Shown: positions 1 through 10,860 of the stretch, one piece after another
Numbering within the stretch: the first letter of the stretch is position 1
Layout: each line of letters starts with the position of its first letter
Assembly (NCBI GenBank): GCA_021186555.1
Contig: JAJKFL010000039.1
Location: 18,766,733-18,830,732 of the forward strand
DNA from: Reticulitermes speratus
Lineage: Eukaryota; Arthropoda; Insecta; Blattodea; Rhinotermitidae
DNA: 64,000 bases
Direction of reading: 5' to 3'
Position numbers and translations under genes: made by a program
Notes under the pieces: generated by a model
The model's database searches: none
Told to the model about the DNA's origin: nothing
The model's input: only the letters and a program-made list of their open reading frames with translations

Positions 1-68
1 AACTCGCAAAATCTGACAGTAAGAAAAACTGGTCAAACTAAAGGATCGTGACTAGGAAAAAACACAAA

Positions 69-147
69 TTATTATTATTATTATTATTATTATGCTGTTT
101 CTGTAATTGGCCATCTGGCTGTTGACTCGGCACATTAATAAATCAGA

Positions 148-213
<66 letters not shown>
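69..213. repeat. (ATT)n microsatellites with a retroposon-like tail between them
   Basis: Two ATT trinucleotide runs occupy about 69-93 and 147-213. The bases between them end in a short run resembling the 3' end of the insertion at 46478-46820, which also finishes in (ATT)n after a similar 'ggctgttga' stretch. The second run directly abuts the LINE remnant that begins at about 214, so the (ATT)n is probably the tail of a retroposon that landed in the LINE. Confidence 0.7.
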
Positions 214-725
214 GAAGATAGCCACGCAAGAGATTGTGTAGCAGAACTACAACATAACCTGGATAAATCTTTTGAAGTGTCAGCTTTCGTGAAGCCAGGT
301 ATGGTATTGAATAATATCCATCAAGATCAGATTTTCAGTCTCAGTTTTGTAGAACTGATTTTTTTAATGTAAATAACATGGGAATAAAACTATGCAATAA
401 TTTACCAAGTAATTTAAAGAATATCAAGAATATACAACTTTTTAGAAAGAAACTAAAATCGTTTTTATTGCAACAGACCTATTGTGTAGGGGACTATTTG
501 TCTTATGAATGTTTATAACAGAAAATGTAACTGTGTATGATACGAGGATTTATTTTAAAGAAATGTAACCTGTGTAAATCTGTGGAACTGTTAACATGTT
601 GAATCTTTGTAATATGACATGTTATTGACAAGTATGATGATTCACTTGAACAATTGTTGATATGTAGATTGTATGGATGTGTCCCATACAAATTTGTCAA
701 GAAGGATGAATGAAAAATACAATAC
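214..725 (+). mobile_element. Internally deleted non-LTR retrotransposon (Jockey/CR1-like)
   Basis: Translation just after the ATT run gives DSHARDCVAELQ and then FEVSAFVKPGM, which resembles the SGNH-esterase-like ORF1 domain found in several LINE clades. About 80 bases later the frame changes to text typical of the extreme C-terminus of LINE reverse transcriptase (GIKLCNNLPSNLKN, then LFRKKLKSFLL, about 380-470). The reverse transcriptase body between the two is missing, so this is a deletion derivative. An A-rich 3' UTR ends near 725 in 'aaatacaatacag'. No terminal duplication was found. Confidence 0.6.
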
Positions 726-821
726 AGTACAACAGTTGCACAGGTATAGTTATTTAGAGTGAAGACATGTCCTACAGTGTTAATGTGAATTTATTTATTT
801 TTAAGTTGGCTTTCTATGCAG

Positions 822-1020
822 GTATTGGTGGGCCATTCTGACCATGTGACATGTGTGGCTGTCTCCATTCTCAACAAATCACTGGTAGTATCAGGCTCTC
901 GTGATGCAAATCTCATTGTGTGGGACATAAACACTGGCAATGATATCCATGTACTGACAGGCCACCTTGGCTATGTGACATGCGTAAAAGTAGCAGGAGA
1001 TGGTAGCTTGGCTGTTTCAG
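822..1020 (+). CDS. NWD-like exon: two WD40 blades
   Basis: The acceptor is 'tctatgcag' ending at 821 and the donor is GTAAAT at 1021. It reads V-L-V-G-H-S from the first base and ends in phase 1 inside the Gly of SG|SEDKS. It holds one complete blade ending IVWDIN and most of a second. Confidence 0.8.
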
Positions 1021-4000
1021 GTAAATTAGTGATAATCAGTATCTTAAACTTCAGTATATTATAGAACAGAATTCAGTCCCTTACTCATCCTGTGTCATAG
1101 GACTGGAATTGAATAAATTTAGATATTATACTGGGAATTCTGTGGAGATCTGGTAGTTATGTAGAGGACACAGCATTTCTGTGCCATTTGTCTCAGGCTC
1201 AGTACTGGTCAGATCCATTACAGAGTTGTCCATGATCTTTCCTGCCCGTATTTGTGAAAGAGGTACAATCGTGAATGTAAATTATGAGGCATATGCAACT
1301 GAAACCCATTTGAGGATGCTGATGGGTGAAGGTAGGAGCCGGTGTAGCATAGTTGGTCTAGCGATTAGGCTACGGGCTGGACAGCCCTGGGTTTTAATCC
1401 TAGTAGGTGCAAGAGATTTGCTCTTCTCCAAAAATGGTCAGAGCAGATCTGGGACCCACCCAGCTTCCAATTCAGTGGGTTGTTACCCAGGGGTTAAGTG
1501 GCCAGGGCATGAAGTTAAGCACTCACTTCCATTTAGTGCCAAGGTTGAGAATGAGTGGAGCTTTACCTCTGCTCCCCCTATATGCCTTCATGGCATTGAT
1601 AGGAAGAACTTTACCTTTCTAACTTTCATGGGTGAAGGTATTGCAACAGTGAGAAGATACCACTACACGCAATTTTAAATAATCCATGTCTGTGCATTGA
1701 GCAATTACATATGATATCGAAACCAACAAATGTGTTCTTTTGGTTTTGATATCATATGTATCACTACAGGCGTTTAGGCAGGAGTCCCATTGATGCACAA
1801 GTTTGTGTATCCCACGTGCAAAGAATTCCTTGGGCTGCTGCCTAAACTGCTGTATCATAGCCTCCTGCACATTGTCATCTGATGTGAAGATATGTCCTTT
1901 GATTTTCTGCCAATGTGCTTTCCAAGTCAAACCCACAGGTGTGCCATCTACACTGTCACAGCAGCACCAGAAATGGTTTTCAGATATATGTGCCTCATAT
2001 ATCAGGACTCCATTATTTCCAGCTCACATTAAGAATAGGTCCCACTTGCTGGCAAGGTGGATCAACACAAGTGACTTAAATTTATAATTCAGCATACCAT
2101 GTGGCTTGTATTGTACAACTGACTCCAAGTGTGGATAGGTCAAAGTCATTTGCCTGGCACACTTCTTGTTGCATCATCAGATAAACATTTTATATTTCTG
2201 CATGAGAAACATAGATTTTTAATGTGGGTTTCATGAGTTTTCATTCATTTGTATGCAGTAATATCTGGAGTGGAAGTACTGTAAGTCGTGGAAAGGTCTT
2301 AGAAAGAAAGTTCTACTCCAGTGTGGAGTACACATATTTTCAAAATAAATGTTTCAAATGAGTGTTCTGGTGATTAGTGGGATATATCTTCTATCATGTA
2401 CCTTAGTAACGCATTTGTGAGAAGACATATAAATTGAAATCAAGCTTCATGTAGTTTGCTGCTGTATTAAATAATGAGAACCGAAATGAAATTCGGACAA
2501 CTTTTAATGTAGACCAACTAATACCAAATTTCAATGATATCCCTCACAATCTTAGTGTACAGATGCACAAAATCTCCCCATTGTGCAGCCTTTGTGTGAA
2601 TATTTTTTGCAAATAACACATAGAAACTGGCATAATAGTGCTGTGAGTTAGCAGTTGAAGGTGTACAAGAAATCATTATTTCATTATGTGTGTGATTTTG
2701 GGTAATTACACTCATGTTTACTATTATTAACGTAGGTCTTCCCATCACAGGTTCTGAAGACAAAAGTATTATTGTATGGGACACAAAACGAGGTCGTGCC
2801 ATTTCCTCCCTGCAGCTCCATATTCCAATCCTTAATCTGGAAATGTCAACGGATGCCTCACGTATTGCTGTGCACCTCCTGGAGAACCGCTGCCTGCCTA
2901 TAGTCTGTCTTCATAACACTCCTGCTACTTATGTAAAAATGCCCACTTATGTTGCCCCTGCTAAGGAAATAGAAGGCAAGTGTCTTGGAAGCCTGGTAAA
3001 CTGTTACTCTTTCTCTTTGGACTCCTTGCTACTTGTTAATTGATTTAATGTTTATGATAGAAATGTAACTTAACGGGCTGGAACAAGATCTCACTTTCTT
3101 ACCACTTTAACTGACATTAAATGTATACAAATGCATTTGAATTTAACACCATAGCACACTAAAATGTACACATAGGTCACTGCACTGGGCCCAGGATATT
3201 CACTTGCATTATTTTTTGATAGAGTGTGGTCTTCTTTTATATATATATATATCCAGTTGCACAGGAAACTGCATCCACTAATACTTTTTTTTTTTTTTGG
3301 TACTCAGCCCGTATATCTAGTTTTACAAACAGTATTATTTAATAACCAATTCCAGAGTGTATCAGCCATATTTACCCAGAATGAAACATCCCTCCAAGTC
3401 TTGTAGTCTGGATATCTTCATTATATGCACACACATAAAATTTGATGTTTCTTCAGATCTCAGACCATCAGGCCCAAAACGACCAATGAGGCGCCTATTG
3501 AAAAAGGAGGTTTCCTTAGATACATACACATGGCAGAAGAAGTATGGTCACCTGACATCATCAATTATGATGGCTGCTGTGGATGAACGCCTCAAACGTA
3601 GGTTTTCTGTCTCTGCAAGCATGGAAGAGATCTCCAAAATACCAACCAAAGGCGACATGGGCTCACAGGTATTTTTGGTTGGCTTGTCACATGAAATGGC
3701 AATTCTTATTTTTTGTTGATACTTTGGAGATTATTTTGATAATTAAGAATAAAATTAAAGAAAATGTTGTTACTCAACTAGTTAAGAAATTATCTGCTTT
3801 TACAGAACCATCTGAATATTAAACTTAACACGCTAACCAGTCACCTTAAAGCAGGAGTAGAATCAGTTCCCAAAATGTTGTTTATATTGAATATATCTCA
3901 GGAAATTGACATTGTTTAATATAAATGATGGTGTAAAGAAAGAAGGCAGAGTATTATGCTTATCCATCTCTAAATGTGGTCTACAACCAACTTGCCAACA

Positions 4001-7000
4001 GGTGGAAGCATGATTACTGTGTTCAGTTACATCCCAGATTCGGTAGTCTACAACAGGCAAACCTTTGGGGGGGGGGGGGGATCCCAAAATAACAGACATT
4101 TTGATTGTGTGTTAACTACATTTTATTTTAGGGGATTGGACCAGAGCAGGCAGCTTTAGCTCAGTCACAGCACTTCGATCAGCTGGAAGCTCTGTGGAAT
4201 AAAAGGTCTCCTCCACGTAGGCGTCACAATCAGGTGTGCTTAACTTTAACTAAGTGAAAAATTAAAAATACCAAACCCATACAGATGAGTGCTAAAAGGC
4301 ACAATTACCTATGTGCTGGCTGAAACAACCCAGCTTGGAATAAGGTCCATTGGCAGGCTTGTAATGAGCATGTGAACCTGCAGCTTCCACAAAAGGTGAG
4401 AAGTTCTTGACCTGCTGAGCTACTGCAAGATTAAGAAAGATTAATTAGTTAACTTGTGCTAAGTACTGTGCCTTCTCATCACTCATTGGTATGTAGGGTA
4501 GAGCAGGTAAGAATTCCCATATATTCTAGCTCTCACCAGTGGTGTGGGGGTGACTGATAAGCTTCAACACTCAAGTTCTTTACTCTTGGTGAAGGAGTGC
4601 CCAGGAGGTTGGGTTGTCCTCAAAGGTAATCTAGGCATGCTGGCAAAAGGCAATTTTCATACTCTTGGTTACAGAAATAAGTATAATGCTAAGTAGTCTG
4701 AACTACCTCTGTGTCTAAACAGCACATCATGAAGGTATGTTGGCTGTGTAGTGGCTCAGGCTGTCAGTCATTAGCCTTTCACCACGGAAGCTTGGATTCA
4801 ATCCAAAGCCAAACCACATGGGCTTTGTGGTGGACAAAGTGGCACTGGGACAGATTTTTCTCCCAGTACCTCAGTTTTCCCCTGTCAGTATCATTAGACC
4901 AGCGTTCCATACTTGTTAATGTATCTATCACCAATGGCATATAATCTTGGCAGTTGATAGCATCATCAAAAGAACGTAAAGTTAAACTTGTCTTATTGGG
5001 TATTTTCCTAGAAATTGAATATTGTAGAAGAGGGTCATGTAATATTTCGGTAAATGTGGTATATACTACATACATGTCACATCTCTCCTATTTTCTGTAT
5101 CTTTCTGACATGAGAATAGACAACTGTTCTTAAGGTGGCAACGGGATAATATGGGCCACCCAGGTACAATACAAACCGCAAGTTTAGCAGGCATCCTGTA
5201 TACAGTTATCTTTTAAATGAAACATTTCTTCATCTTGTAAATTTGGGGTGGTGGATTTACTGTTACATAAATAAATGGAAGTGTGTAACTTAGTAATACA
5301 ACATATTATAGAAACATTATCTATTCTGTAGAAACTCAAGCTCTCAAAATTCCTGCAGCAGTTTCAGTTTACATGCCATCTAACGTATGTTTTTCTTGAG
5401 AATTTTAATGTAGTTAAACACATTAAAGTTGTTATCATTCTCTGCATCCAGGTATTTGCATGCTTTATAAAACTAGCATTAGTCATCCTTTAATAACATG
5501 CACTTCATATTTTCATGGTAATAGAGGTGAGTTTAGCTTCTTACAATATTTTGTGACGTACTGGACTATGCGAGAAAATTATAAATCATAGGCAGAGTTG
5601 TTAATGTTAGTGGAAGGGCAGTGTTGGTGAAAACAAAAAAGTTTTATTGTCATTAAAGCAGGTATAATATTTTCATGTAAGTGAATGAATTATGAATTGC
5701 TTTTACTATCATCATGTAATAGAAACTTAACTACACCACAGATATGTGTGTGAAAACAGAAATGTAGATTATATTTTGTAGCTATAGTGCTGTTGGAAAG
5801 CATGTATCCTTCTTGTCAGAAACAGTGTAGTTACTTATTATTCTCATATATGTTTCTATGTATCTGTGTAGTCGCTGTCTAAGCAGAACTCTCGAACAAG
5901 TCGCCGTGATTCATCAGATACAGGAGATGACAGGACCCCAGGAGAGGAGATTGTAGGTGTGTGCATTGGACAGCACCTAACAGTGTCAGGCATGACCAGA
6001 GACTCGAGACTGACACAGTCTTGTATCACACAATGACACAAATTTTGCTGTGTTTTGCTTGTGATTTCTTCCTGTTAGTCTTAAGGGCTGATATGTTGCT
6101 AGTTTACATCATGCTTTTCAAAAACAGATAGGAGATGGCCAACTGTTGAACTGTAAGAAAAAATTGTTAAAAGACTTTCATATATACTGAATGTAATTTT
6201 TGTGTGTTTGCAGAATGTTGAGGTCATATTTCACCTCTGAAAGAACTTGGTGGATTTTGATGAAATTTGGTGTTGGAGGGAGTCTGCGCTGAACGTTGTC
6301 AAGCAAATTTATTTTGGACTGTTCTCCAAAAAATCTCTACTATACTTCATGTTCAAATTTAACTTGTCCAGATACAGGCAGTCCTGGCTGAGGCATTTTG
6401 TTTCATCAGATCCTGCTGGGACAGTGCCCACGGCCTTTTACGTGTGGGTCCACCATAGATTTATTGTGGTTACAACTCGTGCTGTATCAGCCACCATACA
6501 ACAGAATTGCTTATTCTGCTGCCAACAGTGGCTTTCACACAGTATGGTCATTGTGACCACACTGTGTGAAAAGCTTTATATGACTTAATGATACATTCTG
6601 GTGATGCAAACATGGTAGCTCCTTGTGTAAAAGTCCTAAATGAGGCCACAGGAACTTTCTTCCAAATTCCACCATTATCCTGCTGTTTGATTGCTATATA
6701 ACCAGTACAGCTGAGACAGTAACTCAACTTAGTAACTCCATAGGACAGAGCGCTTCTTGAGAATATATAAATCACTCAGGAAATATCTGACCTTTTATGG
6801 AACCTAAGGTTCATTATTGTGTTCACTAGAGCCTGCTACCAGAAGCTGTCTTGCAAGCCATTTCTTTAACAACTATTTCTAGAACAATTAAATCAAACAT
6901 TATTATTTTTCTTAAAAATAGTGTATCATACGAAAACTGGACATAACGTAAAACATAAATCTGATTAGTATTGGAAACATTTTCGCAATGTGGTGTATAC

Positions 7001-7301
7001 AGTAGAATTTCTTTAATTTAGAAGCTGATACTCTGTAAATCCTGATACTTTAGCAGTTGAGGAAGCTAAATTAGTCCCATAGACCTCCAAGAGTGTCTCT
7101 GCATCGACCATTGTGGTATTTCCTGACCCCTTGTCTCCTACTCCAATTTCTTCAGCTATGAAGACTCCTGATCCACAGTCTCCTGGTCCTTCAGCATCCC
7201 TGGTAGAAATTGAAGAGACTCCACAAAACAAAGAAAGGGACCCTGATGCCCCTAAACCAGCAGCTGAAGGAGATATACAAATGGAAGACACCTCTGATTA
7301 G
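822..7301 (+). CDS. NACHT and WD repeat protein, NWD1/NWD2-like, last six coding exons
   Basis: Six exons (822-1020, 2751-2975, 3457-3668, 4132-4233, 5872-5956, 7156-7301) join in frame into 322 residues ending at TAG 7299-7301; the gene enters from the left edge. Residues 1-75 form WD40 blades (VGHSDHVTCV..SGSRDANLIVWD; LTGHLGYVTCV..SGSEDKSIIVWD). Next come a degenerate blade and a tail with the block SLDTYTWQKKYGHLTSS and VDERLKRRFSVSASMEEI, which I recall from the C-termini of NWD-type proteins. The last 75 residues are low-complexity, rich in S, P, D and E. NWD proteins combine a NACHT ATPase with WD repeats; the NACHT part is not in this window. All junction phases agree. Other WD-repeat families share the blades, so the name rests on the tail and is less certain than the WD fold. 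Confidence 0.75.
1335..1627 (+). mobile_element. tRNA-derived SINE (family A) with 13 bp target duplication
   Basis: A 293 bp element lies between two identical copies of ATGGGTGAAGGTA (1322-1334 and 1628-1640). The head looks like a tRNA with an RNA polymerase III A box (TAGCATAGTTGG) and B box (GGTTTTAATCC). The body ends in 'gtggagctttacctctgctcc..atatgcctt', shared with copies at about 10690-10860 (minus), 36726-37012 and 61100-61650. An intact target duplication implies a fairly recent insertion. It sits in an intron of the NWD-like gene. Confidence 0.88.
1655..1960 (-). mobile_element. mariner-like transposase C-terminal remnant
   Basis: The minus strand reads FTSDDNVQEAMIQQFRQQ then PKEFFARGIHKLVHQWDSCL, the usual C-terminus of mariner-family transposases (the [EK]FF..GI.KL..RW..C block). 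Text upstream on the minus strand (YHFWCC.., KAHWQKIKGHIF) is garbled compared with the family. The catalytic region is absent, so only a fossil tail remains. A 19 bp-arm inverted repeat at 1707-1759 lies inside the same piece. Confidence 0.65.
1707..1759. repeat. Hairpin with 19 bp arms
   Basis: Arms 1707-1725 and 1741-1759 (acatatgatatc.. against ..gatatcatatgt) are complementary with one mismatch around a 15 base loop. It overlaps the mariner remnant and may be a rearranged end of it. Confidence 0.7.
2751..2975 (+). CDS. NWD-like exon: end of WD domain, GC donor
   Basis: The acceptor is 'cccatcacag' ending at 2750. It completes SEDKSIIVWDTKRGR and a weak following blade. In-phase joining to the next exon (phase 1, Asp at the junction) is only possible if the exon ends at 2975, where the donor is GCAAGT after AAG. 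The GT donors at 2980 and 2996 leave the wrong phase. Confidence 0.75.
3457..3668 (+). CDS. NWD-like exon: conserved C-terminal tail block
   Basis: The acceptor is 'ttcttcag' ending at 3456 and the donor is GTATTT at 3669, phase 0. It encodes a basic stretch (PKRPMRRLLKKE), the SLDTYTWQKKYGHL block and KRRFSVSASMEEI, whose RRFSVS looks like a basophilic-kinase site (inference). Confidence 0.78.
4067..4080. repeat. Poly-G run
   Basis: Fourteen consecutive G lie in the intron 52 bases before the next exon. Its length is likely to be polymorphic or sequencing-sensitive. Confidence 0.9.
4132..4233 (+). CDS. NWD-like exon: short Q/R-rich exon
   Basis: The acceptor is a T-rich 'ttttattttag' ending at 4131 and the donor is GTGTGC at 4234. 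The exon is 102 nt, phase 0 on both sides, encoding GIGPEQAALAQSQHFDQ then a basic PPRRRHNQ. A symmetric exon like this could be skipped without changing frame. Confidence 0.7.
4310..4440 (-). mobile_element. tRNA-headed SINE remnant, minus strand
   Basis: On the minus strand the head reads GTAGCTCAGCAGGTCAAG.. followed 31 bases later by GCAGGTTCACATGC, an A box and B box in tRNA order and spacing. The rest of the body is decayed and no terminal duplication was seen. Confidence 0.5.
4740..4935 (+). mobile_element. tRNA-headed SINE (family B)
   Basis: TAGTGGCTCAGG (A box) is followed by GGATTCAATCC (B box). The body contains 'gtggcactgggacag' and 'cccagtacctcagttttcccc', a SINE-tail pattern I recall from other insects. 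It lies in an intron of the NWD-like gene. Confidence 0.65.
5872..5956 (+). CDS. NWD-like exon: Ser/Arg-rich linker
   Basis: The acceptor is 'tatctgtgtag' ending at 5871 and the donor is GTGTGT at 5957, phase 1. It encodes SLSKQNSRTSRRDSSDTGDD. If the donor is not used the frame runs 26 residues into the intron and stops near 6037, which would give an alternative C-terminus. Confidence 0.65.
6534..6570. repeat. Short palindrome, 17 bp arms
   Basis: TTCACACAGTATGGTCA is followed after three bases by its near-perfect reverse complement (one mismatch). It lies in the last intron of the NWD-like gene and no element boundary was found around it. Confidence 0.8.
7156..7301 (+). CDS. NWD-like terminal coding exon
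   Basis: The acceptor 'caatttcttcag' ends at 7155 behind a good pyrimidine tract. The frame joins as Ala, then MKTPDPQSPGPSASLVEIEE, and ends EDTSD-TAG. The composition (P, D, E) is that of a disordered tail. Confidence 0.68.
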
Positions 7302-9035
7302 CTGTGCAGCCCAAGTATGGGAGCAGTAACAAAAAACAAAAAGAACTTAGGACAGGATAGGTACTGTTTAATAATCCATAATATTTGATAATCCATTACC
7401 TGTCTGGTCCTCTGGGTGCTGGATTAAAGTAATTCTACTGTATGCATCAAAATATGAGGATAAGTAATTCATGATTATGTCCATCTGGAAAGCTCTTATA
7501 TGTCTAAACTACTTTGTGAGCCAGGGTTGCTACTACATAAAACAAATAGTGTTCAATAAGATAGTAAATCTTGATTTGCTTATACTGTCAGGATTTTATT
7601 GAATTGCTGCATTAAATTTAAACTAAATCACTGCATAGAAGATGAGATTTTTCTCAAAGTCCTAATTTGGGATCTGACATGAAGTTGTAGTTGTAGGGTG
7701 CCAGTATGGATAAATATTTAATTTAAAGATAAATATAATAAAGACCATAAGTAAAAAATTAATGAAAATCTGTTTAGCTAGAGTAAAATTCTACATGCTT
7801 GAATGCTTAGCTTTGTCTCCCTTTCAATATAATTAACTAAGAACTCGATCAAAACCGTGTGCAGATGGAGGTCACACGGTTTAAGTTTTGTGTTGTTCAT
7901 ACATCCCTGTTGCTGATGTCTTCATGGAAACCATAGATTATGAAAGATCTATGTCATGTCATGAAGTAGTTATGGAGTATTTACAAACTGACAGTCCTTA
8001 TGATTATGAAATTCTAAATAAGAACTGAATATATCAAAGAAAACAAAACAGGAATAATGCTGTCCTGTCAGCTGCATTATCTTTGATGTACTCAGCACTA
8101 TTACATGTGTACTGAGTAGTTCATGGGGACAGTGTGGCCATCTTACCAATATTGCACCTTGGGAAATACCAGCTTCTGCGTAGGTAGTGACATAGGAAGG
8201 AAATGCACTTTAGCACACATAGTAAATTAATACAGTCCACATATTAAACATTTTATTCATAAGAAAGTGAACTGACTGAGACTTCATACAGTGGTTATTG
8301 AAAAACATGTCCTTTGGTATCCCAACAAATTTCTACATGACATCAAGTTCATCATCATCATTTATTCACATTCCATAAATCCAGGTTTACAAGAAACAAA
8401 GGAATAGAAGTGGTAGTAATTGAAGTTTTCTGTGATTTTTGTTGTAAAGCATCTCATTTATAATTCAGAGGTAAGAAAATAACGTGATTTACTCATCTGT
8501 CAACAGACCTGTGCTTGAAGCTTCCTAAGAGAGAAAAACCACTCTTATTTATGTAACAGAAAGTGATAGTCTTTGTATTCTACTGTAGTTCAATCACCAG
8601 GCAACTATATGTATAGAGCTTTTATTGAATTTTTTTGCAGTTTGTGATAGTATGTGTCTTGCTGGTAATGTGTGTAAATTTTCCTTTCCCCCCTCCACCC
8701 CTAGTTAATTAACTGTTCGCAGCTCTTAAAGATATCCTGTTCTTTGCATATACTTTGATTGATGCCAGTTTTTATCAACAACAGACCAGGTTTCATATTG
8801 CTTTCTGTGCTTGTGCCCGAGTGTATTCCCTTCCTGTGTGAATATCTGTTCAGTGGCTAGTATGCCACAAACTGAAACACTGATAAGGCTGTAATATGTG
8901 ATGACACACATTGTATATAAGATTACAATGATTGCATTTGTAGCTAGTACATTATCAGGCCTTTGTGGAATCGTTGTTTGTTAAAGATTGTCCTGTATAT
9001 ATAAATACAATCCAGATTATTTTATATTCAAATAT
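7302..9035. other. 3' flank of the NWD-like gene and plain intergenic DNA
   Basis: The first 440 bases are probably 3' UTR up to the AATAAA at 7737. A perfect 10 bp stem (AAACCGTGTG/CACACGGTTT, 7852-7882) lies just beyond it. The remainder is AT-rich with a CATCAT run near 8345 and no recognised gene or element. Confidence 0.5.
7737..7742 (+). terminator. Possible poly(A) signal of the NWD-like gene
   Basis: AATAAA lies 436 bases after the stop codon and is the first good match I saw downstream. Use of this site is inferred, not shown. Confidence 0.4.
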
Positions 9036-9037
9036 TA

Positions 9038-9955
9038 CCGTATATTCTCGAATCTAATCCGCACTTTTTTTACAGTTTTAGAGGGCTAAAAAATCAGATG
9101 CGGATTAGATTCGCGTGCGGATTAGATTCGCGGTCTAGAGCTGGATTTTGGAAAAATGATTGAGCTGCTGTACAATATAACAATAACGTAATTAACGTAA
9201 TGAATAAACAACGTAAGAACAATACAATACAATAATCTATTATTTTATTATTTATTATTATAATTTATTATTCATCAGACTCGCCGTCATCACTCATAAT
9301 TCGAGGAATGTTCAAAGATCTGGCCTTCTTTATCGCCTCCTCGCGAGTAGATCATAACTCACAAACAGTCCAGTCTTGCGTCTCTCTTGAAAAAACGTGA
9401 AGACTGCATCATCAATTTCAGGAAATCGTCCTTTCTTGGGTCCAGTGAATTTCCTTCGTGACGCCTCAAACCCGCTGATCGCTGCCTTGTGTTTCCGCCA
9501 TAGTCGAACGTTGCTTTCATCAACTCCAAAAATTGCAGCGGCTTTGCGATTTCCATTCTCCTCTGCGCACCGAATAAATTCACGTTTGAACTTTGCCGTA
9601 TATGAGAGTCGTTTAGATTTCAGGTGTCCCTCTTCCATAACTACGGTACACGACAAATTGGAACAAGCACCTCCCACGTTTCAACAACTAAAGATCAGCT
9701 GGCTTCAGACGAGATTGCGCACGTCTGTTGAGAAAGGCCCCGCCTCTATCGGTATGACTCATCGGCCACAGGCGTAGCGTCGGATTTTAACGCATTGGTA
9801 ACATCCAATATTATTCAATCAGTCGCCCCGTGGGCAAGGGGTGGTTGAAGGAAAGGTGCGGATTAGAATCGCGAACTAACTTTTTTCGTTTAAGAAGTCG
9901 CCAAAAACTGGGTGCGGATTAGATTCGGGTGCTGATTAGATTCGAGAATATACGG
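9038..9955 (-). mobile_element. pogo/Tc1-mariner-superfamily element, non-autonomous, TA target duplication
   Basis: Terminal inverted repeats of about 27 bp (CCGTATATTCTCGAATCTAA.. at 9038 and its complement ending 9955) are flanked by TA (9036-9037, 9956-9957). Inside both ends the word GCGGATTAGATTCG recurs (9102-9133, 9858-9875, 9911-9945), giving subterminal repeats that could bind transposase. The only coding piece is an N-terminal DNA-binding domain on the minus strand (9330-9677). No DDE catalytic domain fits in 918 bp, so mobility would need a helper. Confidence 0.85.
9330..9677 (-). pseudogene. Transposase N-terminal helix-turn-helix (BrkDBD-like) fragment
   Basis: The open frame carries LSYTAKFKREFIRCAEENGN then RKAAAIFGVDESNVRLWRKH, the pattern of Brinker-type/CENPB-like DNA-binding domains found at the start of pogo-family transposases (a basic YTAKFK helix, and a GN..AA..FGV turn before VR.WR). 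It ends with DDAVFTFFQERRKTG, the beginning of the second HTH, and then terminates near the 5' edge of the element. The catalytic core is absent. Confidence 0.7.
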
Positions 9956-10689
9956 TAATTAAATTTGTGTTGTATTTTTATGTTCCATTGTTATATTTAT
10001 TTGACATTAATTTCTCAGGCCTTGTTTTCTTTTTGCATGTGCCCTCTGTTGCAGATTTTTACATTTATTTAAACGAATTATGAAACAAAACTTACGCCAA
10101 AAGTGTGTACAGTGTAAGTATCAACACAATTCATGTCAACATACTTTTAGTTGAAACGGTTGAAAGGAATGTGGTAGTAATGGCTTCTGTGCAAGTCCTT
10201 AGATAAAAATGTAGTGTTTTATCTAGAGTGTAGTTTCATATTGAATGTGCACAGCAGTAAAGTTTTGGCTCCACTAATAACACAAGACTGTGCCATACAG
10301 CTCTTCATTTGCTAAACAGTGAGCCATGTTCAGTCTGTATGTACTTTTCTTTTGTTATGCATGCATTCTCAGTTTGGACTAACAGGAATAAGACTGGCTT
10401 GACACTCTTCCACACCTTCTTCCCCCCCCCTTCCGCCCCCCCCCCCACAAGAAAGAGACTGTGAGGCAGAAGTCAGTGGTTTTGGTCACACTTATAAGCA
10501 ATAGTATTATGGAGAAGCTAAATTAGTATGGAATAATCTGGGTATTGCACTTTGTTGAAGAAGTAAAAACTACTGACATTTCAGAAGTACAGTAGTTGTG
10601 TCTGTGGTTAAAGTAATAGGAAGGCAGTGTCAAGAGGTTCATGCAAGAATATAGAGGAGTGTCATGAATTGTGATTCGTCTAGAATAAA

Positions 10690-10860
10690 GCTAAGAGTCC
10701 CAAATTGCCATGGACCAAAGAGGGAAGGTGAAGGCATATCGGGGCATAGAGATGCAGCTCCCCACATTCTTAACCTTTGCACTAGGTTGACATAAGGAGT
10801 CATCTTCATACCCTAGCTGTTTCACCCACTGTGAAAGAGACCCCAGTACCCATTAGCTAG
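10690..10860 (-). mobile_element. SINE family A, 3' part, minus strand
   Basis: The reverse complement contains 'gcaaaggttaagaatgtggg' followed by 'gagctgcatctctatgcccc', matching the body of the 1335-1627 copy, and 'ctactggggtctc' upstream. The tRNA-like head is not recognisable. It is a truncated or diverged copy. Confidence 0.6.

Noticed and set aside
1335-1410. A real tRNA gene
   Set aside because: A and B boxes are present but the sequence cannot form a full cloverleaf, and a SINE body with target duplication follows. The same applies to the heads at 4310, 4740, 38755, 44955 and 62465.
6247-6588. 113-codon frame in the last NWD-like intron
   Set aside because: No similarity recognised and it runs through a short palindrome; consistent with chance.
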